A DNA stretch of 64,000 nt from an uncultured Clostridia bacterium (GTDB lineage: Bacteria; Bacillota; Clostridia; Christensenellales; Aristaeellaceae), in NCBI GenBank assembly GCA_947631405.1, contig CANRLC010000001.1, positions 62,001-126,000 on the forward strand. The letters run 5' to 3'. Both the position numbers and the translations under genes were made by a program. A model generated the notes under the pieces. The model saw only the letters and a list, made by a program, of their open reading frames with translations, ran no database searches and was not told the DNA's origin. Positions 46,813-57,717 of this stretch are shown here, in pieces (positions within the stretch are counted from its first letter, which is position 1; the number at the start of each line of letters is the position of its first letter).

Positions 46813-48662
46813 CGGCCCACGCACGCCCCCTCAAAGCGCTTCAGGCCGCACCCCTGGCAGCCCTTGCGGCAGTCCGGCGTGATCTCGCCGCGCATCGCGC
46901 GCTCGTGCTCGCGCCAGAGATACGCCTCCGTCACGCCCGCGTCGATGAACGACCACGGGAAAAGCTCGCCCCGCTCGCGGCGGCGGTTGGCGTAAAACGC
47001 CGGATCCACCCCGCAGCGCTCGAACGCCTGCATCCACCGCTCGAAGGAGAACTGGTCGCTCCAGCCGTCGAAGCGGCAGCCGAGCCGCCACGCCTCCTCG
47101 ATCACCGCCGCGGTGCGCCGGTCGCCGCGCGAAAACACCGCCTCTAAAAACGAGACGTGCGGCTCGTGCCAGTTGAACTCGACGCCCTTGATGCGCATCG
47201 CGGCGCAGAGCAGGCGTTGCTTCTGCTGGAAGACCTCGATGGTGTCCTGCGGCTCCCACTGGAAGGGCGTGAACGCCTTGGGCACGAAGCACGACGCGCT
47301 GCAGTTGACGCGCAGCCCGCGCGCGCGCACGCCGCGCGGCGTGTCGAAGTACGCGCGCACGACCTTGTTCGCCAGATCGGGGATGCCCAGCAGATCCTCC
47401 TCGGTCTCCGTGGGCAGGCCGAACATGAAGTACAGCTTGACGCTGCTCCACCCGCCTGCGAACGCGTCGCGCACGGAGGAGAGCAGATCCTCCTCGGTGA
47501 TGCCCTTGTTGATGACGTCGCGCAGGCGCTGCGTCCCGGCCTCCATCGCGAAGGTGAGGCCCGTCTTGCGCACGCGCTGCGTCTCCTCCAGCGTCTCCTT
47601 CACGCGGCTGTCCAGCCGCAGAGACGGCAGCGAGAGCGCTACGCGCTCCTTGGCGAAGCGCTCCATCAGCTCGTGGGCGAGCTGCGGCAGGCAGGAGTAA
47701 TCGCCCGTGGAGAGCGAGGAGAGCGTGATCTCCTCGTATCCGGTGCTCCCCACCAGCTTGTCCGCGAGGTCAAGCAGCCTTTCCACGCTGCGCTCGCGCA
47801 CCGGGCGGTAGATCATGCCCGCCTGACAGAAGCGGCAGCCGCGCGTGCAGCCGCGCAGCACCTCGATGTTGATGCGGTCGTGTACGATCTCCATGAACGG
47901 CACGACGATGCTCTCCGGGTACGCGGCGGCGTCGAGATCGGCGACCATGTTCTTGACGACGGTGCGCGGCACGCCCGGCTCCGTCGGCTCAAAGGAGGCC
48001 AGCGTGCCGTCGTCGTGATAGGTCGCGCGGTAGAGCGAGGGCACATACACGCCCGGCAGGCGCGCAAGCCGCCGCAGGCACTCCTCGCGGGAGACGCCCT
48101 CCTGTTTGCACGCCTTGACCACGTCGATGGTTTGAAGCGTGCTGACCTCGCCGTCGCCGAGCGAGAACGCGTCGATGAAGCGGTAGAGCGGCTCGGGGTT
48201 GAACGCGCACGGGCCGCCCGCGATCACGATGGGATCGTCCCATGTGCGCTCCTCGCTGTGCAGCGGGATGCCCGCCAGATCGAGCATCTCCAAAATGTTC
48301 GTGTAGCTCATCTCGTATTGCAGCGTGACGCCCAGCATGTCGAAGCCGCGCACCGGGGAGCGCGTCTCGATGGAAAAGAGCGGCACGCCTTCCGCGCGCA
48401 TCAGGTCGGCCATATCCACCCACGGGGTGAAGACGCGCTCGCACAGCGCGTCCTCCCGGCGGTTGATGACGTCGTAGAGGATGCGCGAGCCGAGGTGCGA
48501 CATGCCCACCTCGTACACGTCTGCGAAGGCGAAGGCGTAGCGGATGGCGACGCGCGACGGATCCTTGATCGTGGCGTTCATCTCGCCGCCCATATAGCGG
48601 GCGGGCTTTTGCACGCGGTCGAGCAGGGCGTCAACGCGCCGGCTAAGCGTCTGTGTCTGCAA
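46809..48662 (-). CDS. B12-type radical SAM protein (TIGR03960 family)
   Basis: 617 residues from TTG 48662 (SD GGAGGGAACG). N-terminal cobalamin-binding-like domain (about 30-190: FADVYEVGMSHLGSRILYDVINRR, SVRGFDMLGVTLQYEMSYTNILEMLDLAG-type segments), then the radical SAM domain with CxxxCxxC in VLRGCTRGCRFCQAGMIYRPVRER, and a C-terminal extra set CRKGCQGCGLKRFEGAC. Substrate unknown. Always found with the DUF2344 protein, so they likely form one enzyme system. Confidence 0.93.
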   Translation of the reverse strand: MQTQTLSRRVDALLDRVQKPARYMGGEMNATIKDPSRVAIRYAFAFADVYEVGMSHLGSRILYDVINRREDALCERVFTPWVDMADLMRAEGVPLFSIETRSPVRGFDMLGVTLQYEMSYTNILEMLDLAGIPLHSEERTWDDPIVIAGGPCAFNPEPLYRFIDAFSLGDGEVSTLQTIDVVKACKQEGVSREECLRRLARLPGVYVPSLYRATYHDDGTLASFEPTEPGVPRTVVKNMVADLDAAAYPESIVVPFMEIVHDRINIEVLRGCTRGCRFCQAGMIYRPVRERSVERLLDLADKLVGSTGYEEITLSSLSTGDYSCLPQLAHELMERFAKERVALSLPSLRLDSRVKETLEETQRVRKTGLTFAMEAGTQRLRDVINKGITEEDLLSSVRDAFAGGWSSVKLYFMFGLPTETEEDLLGIPDLANKVVRAYFDTPRGVRARGLRVNCSASCFVPKAFTPFQWEPQDTIEVFQQKQRLLCAAMRIKGVEFNWHEPHVSFLEAVFSRGDRRTAAVIEEAWRLGCRFDGWSDQFSFERWMQAFERCGVDPAFYANRRRERGELFPWSFIDAGVTEAYLWREHERAMRGEITPDCRKGCQGCGLKRFEGACVGR

Positions 48663-48671
48663 AGCGTTCCC

Positions 48672-48841
48672 TCCATGGGCCGCCGCGCGGCCCTCAGCTT
48701 GTCAAAATCCGTGTTTCGCATCAAAATCCATTTTGATTTGATTCTAAAACCAAGCAACAATTGAAGAATAGGGTTGTCTTTTCTCCCCCCCTCCCGGGGG
48801 AAAAAGGCTTCTTTGACAGTCCATGGGCCGCCGCGCGGCCC
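48672..48841. repeat. Stem-loop element flanked by exact 22-bp direct repeats
   Basis: A 22-bp sequence starting TCCATGGGCCG and ending CGCGCGGCCC is at 48672-48693 (by the radical SAM gene's SD) and again at 48820-48841 (by the queG-like stop); each copy contains a hairpin GGGCCGC/GCGGCCC. Between them are AAAATCCATTTTGATTTG (an imperfect palindrome), ACCAAGCAACAATTGAAGAA, a hairpin CTCCCCCC-TCC-CGGGGG, and GGCTTCTTTGACAG. The same plan as 9675-9838, 39 kb away; ACCAAGC...ATTGAA and GGCTTCTTTGACAG also occur at 11161-11197. Confidence 0.75.
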
Positions 48842-48845
48842 GCGT

Positions 48846-49820
48846 TTAAGACTGTTTCTCTCTCTCCTCGATGCGCCGCACGGCCCAGCGGGCGTGCTCG
48901 CGCACCGCCTCGTGCGCGCTTTCCGACCACTCGCGCAGCGCGGGCAAAAGCGCGGCGTCCCGCAGGTTGCCCGTGAGCAGCGCCGCCTGCGCGCGCACGC
49001 GCTGCGGTCTGGCCATGTTGGGGCCGACCTGCTCGCCGAGCCTGCGCACGGCGGCGGTAAAGGCGGCCTCGTCCGCCGTCACAAGGCATGAAAGCGGCGG
49101 CGCGCCGCTCTCCTCTTCCTCCATGGGCGGCTGCATCGGGCAGACCCGCTGGCACACGTCGCACCCCAGCAGGCGCAATCCCATGCGCTCCCGCAGCGCC
49201 TCGGGCACGACGACGCCCTCCAGCATCGTGTTGCGCAGGCAGCGCTCGGGGAAGCGCGCGCCGCCCGGCTCGATCGCGCAGGCCGGGCAGGCCATCGCGC
49301 AGCGCCCGCAGCGCAGGCAGGTTTCGGCGGGCTGCGCCTCTCGCTCCGGCGCGGGGACGCCGCAGGCGATCAGCTGGATGGCCACGCGCGAGCCGAAGCG
49401 CTTCGTGATGAGCAGACCGTTGTCGCCGATCACGCCCAGCCCGGCGCGCACCGCCGCCTCCCGCGCGGGATAGTTGACGTTCGCGCGCGCGAAGACGCCC
49501 GCCTCCTGCGCGCGGCGCGCGACCTCCTTCGCCGCGCGGTATGCCGCGTTGGAGGCCGCATAATAGCCGTCCACGAACACGCGCCCGCCGCTGGGCGCGC
49601 GCGACGGCCTGTACGCCCAGAGCATCACCAGCAGGCTTCGCGCGCGCGCATCGTCCGCGAGCGGGTCAAAGCGTAGCTGCCGCCGCTCGGCGATGGGCGG
49701 CCCCGATTGTACCCGCCTGCGCTCCGCGTCAAAGGCGTCCGCCCGGCAGAGCGCGGCCTGCGAAAAGCCCGCCTCCAGCGCAAAGCGCACGAGCGCCGCC
49801 GCGTCCGGCGCGCCGCTCAC
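48846..49820 (-). CDS. QueG-like epoxyqueuosine reductase / double 4Fe-4S protein
   Basis: 324 residues from GTG 49820, overlapping the glycosyltransferase stop (GTGA). DUF1730-type N-terminal cobalamin-binding region (REAAVRAGLGVIGDNGLLITKRFGSRV) and two ferredoxin motifs, CLRCGRCAMACPACAI and LLGCDVCQRVCP. A C-terminal helical segment (about 270-320, LLPALREWSESAHEAVREHARWAVRRIEE) resembles a HEAT repeat. QueG makes queuosine in tRNA from epoxyqueuosine; no other que genes are in the window, so a related reductase is possible. Shares its run with other tRNA modification genes. Confidence 0.8.
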   Translation of the reverse strand: MSGAPDAAALVRFALEAGFSQAALCRADAFDAERRRVQSGPPIAERRQLRFDPLADDARARSLLVMLWAYRPSRAPSGGRVFVDGYYAASNAAYRAAKEVARRAQEAGVFARANVNYPAREAAVRAGLGVIGDNGLLITKRFGSRVAIQLIACGVPAPEREAQPAETCLRCGRCAMACPACAIEPGGARFPERCLRNTMLEGVVVPEALRERMGLRLLGCDVCQRVCPMQPPMEEEESGAPPLSCLVTADEAAFTAAVRRLGEQVGPNMARPQRVRAQAALLTGNLRDAALLPALREWSESAHEAVREHARWAVRRIEEREKQS

Positions 49821-50794
49821 GAGGCGCTCGTGCGCGCGGGCTGCGCCGCCTCGCCGCCGTCCAGCGCGCGCTGGCGCTCGCAGACGCGCATGAGCGCAAG
49901 CTCAAAGTCGCGCTTGTCCTTCTCCTGCTGCATGGAGAGCGTCAGCCCGACGGAAAAGAGCTGTAGCGACGCCAGCAGCGAAAAGCAGCAGGCGATCAGC
50001 GTCGGGAAGCGCGGCACCAGCCCGGTCGCGAAGTATTCGGCGAGCACCGGACAGAGGAAGCCCACGCCCAGCGCCGCCAGCAGCAGGGCGAGCAGCCCGA
50101 AGAAGGGCATCGGCCGATAGTTCTTAAACAGCTTGGCGATCGTGCCCAGCACGCGCGCGCCGTCCTTGAAGGTGCTCAGCTTGGAGACGCTGCCCTGCGG
50201 CCTGTCGCGGAAATCCACCACGACGTGCTCGACGCGCATGCGGCGGTAGATTGCGTGGATGGTCATGTCCGTCTCCACCTCGAAGCCGCCGGAGAGCACC
50301 GGGTAGGTCTTCACAAACGCGTAGCTCATCGCGCGATACCCGGTCATGATGTCCTGAATGTCGCTGTCGAACAGCCGGTTGATGCACCCGCGCACGAGGT
50401 TGTTGCCCATGCCGTGCAAGGGGCGCTTGTTCTCCTGATAGTAGGTGCCGGAGAGGCGGTCGCCCACGACCATGTCGGCCTGCCCGCGCAGCACCAGATC
50501 CGTCATCTCGCGGGCCTTTTCGGCGGGATAGGTGTCGTCTCCGTCTACCATCAGGTAGCAGTCCGCGTCGATCTCCCGAAACATCCGCCGGATGACGTTT
50601 CCCTTGCCCTGCGCGCGCTCGCGGCGCACAATGGCCCCCGCGCGCGCGGCCAATTCGCCCGTGCCGTCGGTGGAGTTGTTGTCGTAGACGTAGACGGCCG
50701 CCTCCGGCAGCGCGCGGCGGAAATCGCGCACGACCTTTTCGACCGTCGCGCTCTCGTTATAGCAGGGGATCAGCACCGCGATGGTGTCCTTCAT
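49817..50794 (-). CDS. Family 2 glycosyltransferase, DPM1/GtrB-like membrane enzyme
   Basis: 325 residues; ATG 50794 has the better spaced SD (GGGAGGG) than GTG 50800. GT-A fold: VLIPCYNESATVEKVVRDF, VYVYDNNSTDGT, nucleotide-binding MVDGDDTYPAE (DxD-like), and DIQDIMTGYRAMSYAFVKTYPVLSGGFEVETDMTIHA with FRDRPQGSVSKLSTFKDG. Two C-terminal membrane helices (about 232-255 and 266-290) as in GtrB. Likely transfers a sugar to a polyprenyl phosphate at the membrane. The acceptor and sugar are unknown. Confidence 0.92.
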   Translation of the reverse strand: MKDTIAVLIPCYNESATVEKVVRDFRRALPEAAVYVYDNNSTDGTGELAARAGAIVRRERAQGKGNVIRRMFREIDADCYLMVDGDDTYPAEKAREMTDLVLRGQADMVVGDRLSGTYYQENKRPLHGMGNNLVRGCINRLFDSDIQDIMTGYRAMSYAFVKTYPVLSGGFEVETDMTIHAIYRRMRVEHVVVDFRDRPQGSVSKLSTFKDGARVLGTIAKLFKNYRPMPFFGLLALLLAALGVGFLCPVLAEYFATGLVPRFPTLIACCFSLLASLQLFSVGLTLSMQQEKDKRDFELALMRVCERQRALDGGEAAQPARTSAS

Positions 50795-50863
50795 ATGCAC
50801 GCCCTCCCATCCCGCGCGCCGCGCGGGCGAAAGTCAAAACCGCATGAGCAGGCCGGGCCGCAC

Positions 50864-50896
50864 CGCGAAAGGCCGCGCCTCTGCGGGAAGCGCGGC
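50864..50896 (-). terminator. Terminator of upp
   Basis: Reverse strand: GGGCCGCGC / GCGCGGCC stem, then TTTCG; a weak U-tract. Confidence 0.6.
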
Positions 50897-50918
50897 CCTG
50901 TCCGGCAGGCGCCGGTCG

Positions 50919-51624
<706 letters not shown>

Positions 51625-51765
51625 GAGCGGCGGGAAAAACTTTTCGCCCGCGCCGCCCGCGCCTTGCGACCGGTCAGGGCTTCGGCGGCGCTCGGTTTTT
51701 CCCCGTCCCGTTGCGGCGATCGTGATTGTGCAAATCGCACAATTTTAAGGCGAACGTTCTCCTGT

Positions 51766-51803
51766 TTTGACTATTTACTGACTTTCTTTGACCATGGTAT
51801 ACT
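51766..51803 (+). promoter_or_regulatory. clpB promoter with CtsR-like operator
   Basis: Heptads TTTGACT (51766-51772), ACTGACT (51777-51783) and TTTGACC (51787-51793). The last two are 3 bp apart, as in the CtsR operator (GGTCAAA-NAN-GGTCAAA on the other strand), with two mismatches in the middle heptad. -10 TATACT at 51798-51803; the best -35 is TTTACT (51774-51779) with an 18-bp spacer, so the operator overlaps the promoter. Confidence 0.6.
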
Positions 51804-51874
51804 GTCATCGTCCAAAGCAAATATCCGGGCATGCCGCCAAGCGGCGCGCGCCCGGTCAAACGGGAGGGTTCGCG

Positions 51875-54487
<2,613 letters not shown>

Positions 54488-54513
54488 ATCAGACCGCAAG
54501 TCCAAAAGCGCAA

Positions 54514-54556
54514 AAACAGACCGGCAGTCTTTACGGGCTGCCGGTCTGTTTTTTGC
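54514..54556. terminator. Bidirectional terminator between clpB and the HD-GYP gene
   Basis: AACAGACCGGCAG / CTGCCGGTCTGTT 13-bp stem with loop TCTTTACGGG-like, T-run on the right and A-run on the left. Confidence 0.9.
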
Positions 54557-54572
54557 ATTGATTTTCCGAATC

Positions 54573-56447
54573 TCAGACGACCTCTCTGCGCGCCACGCCG
54601 TAGGTCTCGCAGTAGATGGCGCGGCGCGTCTTGGCGATCCACACGCGCATCCGCTCGCAATAGTCCGGGTCGTCGAAGATGCGCACCACATAGGGCGCGT
54701 AGCGCGTGCCGCGCTGGCTGCGCAGCTCGGAGATCAGCGTGTCCACCGTCTTCGTCTGCGCGAAGCAGCGGCCGATGTCGTCCGTGCCCGCGTCCAGCGA
54801 ATCGGCGACGGTCGCGATGTCGATCACGGCCTTGTCGCGCTTGGGCGGCTCGCTCAGCCCCGCCGGATAGCCGAAGGTGCCGTCGTAGCTCCTGTGGTGA
54901 TAGAGCGCGACCATCTCGCAGTCCGGGTCGGTGCCCAGCGCGCGCAGCAGCTCCCTGCCGTAGGTCGGGTGGTGGCGGACGATCTCAAACTCCTGCCCCG
55001 TCAGCGAGCGGTTGTAGTTGTTGATGGGATCCAGGATCATGCACTTGCCGATGTCGTGATACAGCGCGCAGCGGCCCACGGCCTCCGTGAGCAGATCGGC
55101 GTGGCTGCGCAGCTCCTCCACCGTGGCGACGCCGAGCGCGCCCACAAGGCTCTCCGGGTCGGTCTCGATGAGGCGGCGGAACATCTCCATCGTCAGCGCG
55201 ACGACCATGCGCGAGTGGATGTAGGTCGGCGCGTGCCCGGCGAGGATGTAGTTCATGATCATCTGGCTGTCCACCGCCTGCGTGGGCGCGAGCACCGTCA
55301 TGATCGCGTTCAGGTTAAAGCTCAGGTCGCTGACGAACAGGTTGTTCGGGATGCGGAACAGGTACGCGCGCAGCGTCTCGTGCATGCGGCGCATGCGCGG
55401 CATGTAGCGCGCGGCGGCGGTCGAGTTCAGCTTGCCGAAGGCGTAGCTGATGAGCGTCGGCACATAGGTGTTGAGGAAGAGGCCGTTCTGCGAAAAGTCG
55501 TCCGGCTGCGCCTGATCGTACATTTCAAACACGCGCTCCAGAAACGCCTCGGCGTCCAGCTTGCCCGCCTTGAAGCGCGCAAAGTGGTAGCGAAAGAGCG
55601 TATCGTAGGAGACCTGCGAGCCGTCGCGTTTCGCGCGCGCCTCCTCCGCATGCAGCATGTACTCCGCGGAGGAAAGCACGGCGGCGGAAACCTCGTCGTA
55701 CTGCCGGGGATTTAGGAACTCCGGCTCCAGGAATTGCAGCATCTGCGTCACCGCCTTGTGGCAGGTGAAGACGTAGCGATCCCAGTCCACGCGCGGATCC
55801 TTCGCGCGGTTGACCGGATCCTCGCAGATGGAGAGCACCTCGTTCACAAAGCGCATCGTCACCTTGAACACGCTGTAATAGCGCGCAGGCCCCATGCGCT
55901 CCTCCGGCGTCAGATAGCTGGGGGCCGCCTTGTAGCGGCGCAGCATCGCGCGCAGGATGTAGCCCTTGGTGACCGGGCTTTCGATCTGATCGAATTGCTT
56001 ATAGTAGGACGCGGCGCCGCCAAAGTACGCCTTGTAGCGCTCGGAAAAATCGGAAAAGCTGTAATGGTCGAGGCCCCGCTTGTCGAGGTAGGTGAGCGAG
56101 GAACCCATGTTGTGCAGCGCGACGATCATGTAGTCGACATTCTGCTGCGCCTCGGCGACGCGGTAGAGATAGCGGTACGCCTCGTAGGAGATGGAATAAT
56201 CCAGCCCAAAGAGGGCGTCGGCGAACTCCTTGACCTCCTCCATCTCCTCGCGCGTCAGCGACTTGGGTTCGCGCGAAAAGAAAGCCCGCAGGATGCGATC
56301 GTTGTCGTCGTGATGCTCATACACCGTCGCGGCATGCGCGCGAATGCGCGCAATCAGCTCCTCGTCGTCGAGCTGCGCGGAGGAAAAGCTACGCGTCACG
56401 TCGTCCGGCTGGATATTGGCGATATATCGCTTTAGGTCTTCGTTCAT
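54573..56447 (-). CDS. Large HD-GYP-domain protein with unknown N-terminal module
   Basis: 624 residues from ATG 56447. Residues 1 to about 400 are helical, mostly hydrophilic and of no family I recognise (EEVKEFADALFGLDYSISYEAYRYLYRVAEAQQNVDYMIVALHNMGSSLTYLDKRG and later LNTYVPTLISYAFGKLN suggest a helical-repeat or GAF-like sensor). The C-terminal part is an HD-GYP phosphodiesterase: ALYHDIGKCMILDPINNYNRSLTGQEFEIVRHHPTYGRELL and YHHRSYDGTFGYPAG with the GYP triad, then VADSLDAGTDDIG. Metal ligands look intact. Probable c-di-GMP or related nucleotide hydrolase; no GGDEF protein lies in the window. Confidence 0.88.
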   Translation of the reverse strand: MNEDLKRYIANIQPDDVTRSFSSAQLDDEELIARIRAHAATVYEHHDDNDRILRAFFSREPKSLTREEMEEVKEFADALFGLDYSISYEAYRYLYRVAEAQQNVDYMIVALHNMGSSLTYLDKRGLDHYSFSDFSERYKAYFGGAASYYKQFDQIESPVTKGYILRAMLRRYKAAPSYLTPEERMGPARYYSVFKVTMRFVNEVLSICEDPVNRAKDPRVDWDRYVFTCHKAVTQMLQFLEPEFLNPRQYDEVSAAVLSSAEYMLHAEEARAKRDGSQVSYDTLFRYHFARFKAGKLDAEAFLERVFEMYDQAQPDDFSQNGLFLNTYVPTLISYAFGKLNSTAAARYMPRMRRMHETLRAYLFRIPNNLFVSDLSFNLNAIMTVLAPTQAVDSQMIMNYILAGHAPTYIHSRMVVALTMEMFRRLIETDPESLVGALGVATVEELRSHADLLTEAVGRCALYHDIGKCMILDPINNYNRSLTGQEFEIVRHHPTYGRELLRALGTDPDCEMVALYHHRSYDGTFGYPAGLSEPPKRDKAVIDIATVADSLDAGTDDIGRCFAQTKTVDTLISELRSQRGTRYAPYVVRIFDDPDYCERMRVWIAKTRRAIYCETYGVARREVV

Positions 56448-56538
56448 CGAACGTACCCCCCCCCGCCGCTTTTTTGGGGTTCCCTCGCGGCGGAGCGCTT
56501 CACCAAGTTCCATAAAGTTCCAAAGATATTCACAGTAG

Positions 56539-56567
56539 ATTATAGCATACGCATTCTCTGAAGTAAA
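56539..56567 (-). promoter_or_regulatory. Promoter of the HD-GYP gene
   Basis: Reverse strand: -35 TTTACT (56567-56562), 17-bp spacer, -10 TATAAT (56544-56539), in an AT-rich 150-bp gap. A long leader of about 85 nt precedes ATG 56447, which has only a G-run as SD. Confidence 0.75.
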
Positions 56568-56596
56568 GAAGAATTGCTTCAAATCGAGACAAATTT

Positions 56597-57136
56597 TTAC
56601 CCTTCCCCCTCCGGCGGCCCGCTCTCGCGCCTCTCGTCCAGCGCGAGCAGCATCCGGCCGGAGAGCGCCGGGCGGCCGATTGTCTCGCCGACGGCCGCGA
56701 CCTTGTCGCACAGGCAGATCAGCCAGCCCTCGGCGTAGCGCGGCGGCCTCGGATCGAGCGGGAACATGTGCCGCGCGATCGCGTCCTGCTCGCGCGCGGT
56801 GAGCGCAAAGGCCTTGCGCGCGTTGGCGAGGGCCAGCTGCGGGTGGCGCACGCCGTGCGCGATGCCGTGGCCGCGCTCGTGCCAGTCGTAGAGAAAGTAA
56901 TCGTGGAGCAGCGCCGCGCGCACCAGCGCGCGCGCGTCGATGGCCAGCCGCAGGCGCAGGGCCAGCCGCAGCGCCAGATACGCGACGCACAGCGAGTGCA
57001 GGCAGACGTCCGTATCGCCGTGCTGGATGATTTTCCGCTCCACGTCCATCCCAGGCGAGGCGAGGATGTCCCGCCCGTGGCGCGCGATCGCCCGCCCGGC
57101 GAGCGCGCGGCGCAGCAGCGCGCGAGAACCGTTCAT
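56597..57136 (-). CDS. HD-domain phosphohydrolase
   Basis: 179 residues from ATG 57136, overlapping the stop of the GNAT gene (ATGA). HD motifs: the first His in GDTDVCLHSLCVAYLALRLA, the HD pair in ALVRAALLHDYFLYDWH, and a later ARHMFPLDPRPPRYAEGWLICLCDKVAAVGETIG with His and Asp. Clostridial homologues of about 170 residues with HDYFLYDWH are uncharacterised. Likely acts on a phosphorylated nucleotide or similar. Operon with GNAT and MATE genes. Confidence 0.85.
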   Translation of the reverse strand: MNGSRALLRRALAGRAIARHGRDILASPGMDVERKIIQHGDTDVCLHSLCVAYLALRLALRLRLAIDARALVRAALLHDYFLYDWHERGHGIAHGVRHPQLALANARKAFALTAREQDAIARHMFPLDPRPPRYAEGWLICLCDKVAAVGETIGRPALSGRMLLALDERRESGPPEGEG

Positions 57137-57717
57137 CGCTCCGCCTCCTCCGTTTCCTCCCGCCGCAGGCGCAGGCAGCGGGCGGCCAGCTCTGGGGTGA
57201 GCATGGCCGGGTAGAGCGCGCGCAATTCCTCCTCCACGCCCGCGGGCAGGCCGCCGCCCGCACAAGGCAGGCACAGGATGACGAACTCCACCCCGAAGAG
57301 CGTCGCGCGCAGGCCCGTCTGCAGCGCGCCCGCGCGGGCGTAAAAGCGCAGCCTGCGCCGCGCGGCGTCCGCGTCCGGCGCGTCCTGCGCGCGCTCGCAC
57401 TCGATGAGCAGCGCGTCCGCGTCATGGTAGCGCGCCCTCAATAGGCCCAGCATCGCCCCGCCCACGCCCTGACCTCGCCGCTCGGGCGACACGGCCAGAT
57501 AGTCGAGCAGCGGCATGCGCCCGCCGCGCCGCCTAAAGAGCATCGCGTAGCCGCACAGCGTTTCGCCGTCATACGCGCCCAGCGCGTCGTAGACGCCCTT
57601 GCGCACCAGCCGCATCAGCGTATCGAGGGGCTTGAGTTCGCTTTGCGGAAAGTCCCGGCGCATCAGCGCGTATACGCGCGGGATCGCCTCCTGCGGCAGC
57701 GCGCGCAGCGTCAGCAT
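57133..57717 (-). CDS. GNAT family N-acetyltransferase
   Basis: 194 residues from ATG 57717, overlapping the MATE stop by 7 nt; the longer upstream frame lies antisense to nothing useful and inside the MATE gene. LTLRALPQEAIPRVYALMRRDFP opens the fold; the acetyl-CoA loop is LDYLAVSPERRGQGVGGAMLGLLRARYHD (RRGQGVGG). An extra C-terminal helix (about 155-194) follows. Substrate unknown; GC content is like the neighbours, unlike the two GNAT genes at 36-37 kb. Confidence 0.85.
   Translation of the reverse strand: MLTLRALPQEAIPRVYALMRRDFPQSELKPLDTLMRLVRKGVYDALGAYDGETLCGYAMLFRRRGGRMPLLDYLAVSPERRGQGVGGAMLGLLRARYHDADALLIECERAQDAPDADAARRRLRFYARAGALQTGLRATLFGVEFVILCLPCAGGGLPAGVEEELRALYPAMLTPELAARCLRLRREETEEAER

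Noticed and set aside
56448-57425. Long N-terminal extension of the HD-GYP frame (to 950 residues)
   Set aside because: The upstream part overlaps the HD and GNAT genes in a wrong frame and is Arg/Ala-rich. A promoter and ATG 56447 give a sensible start.
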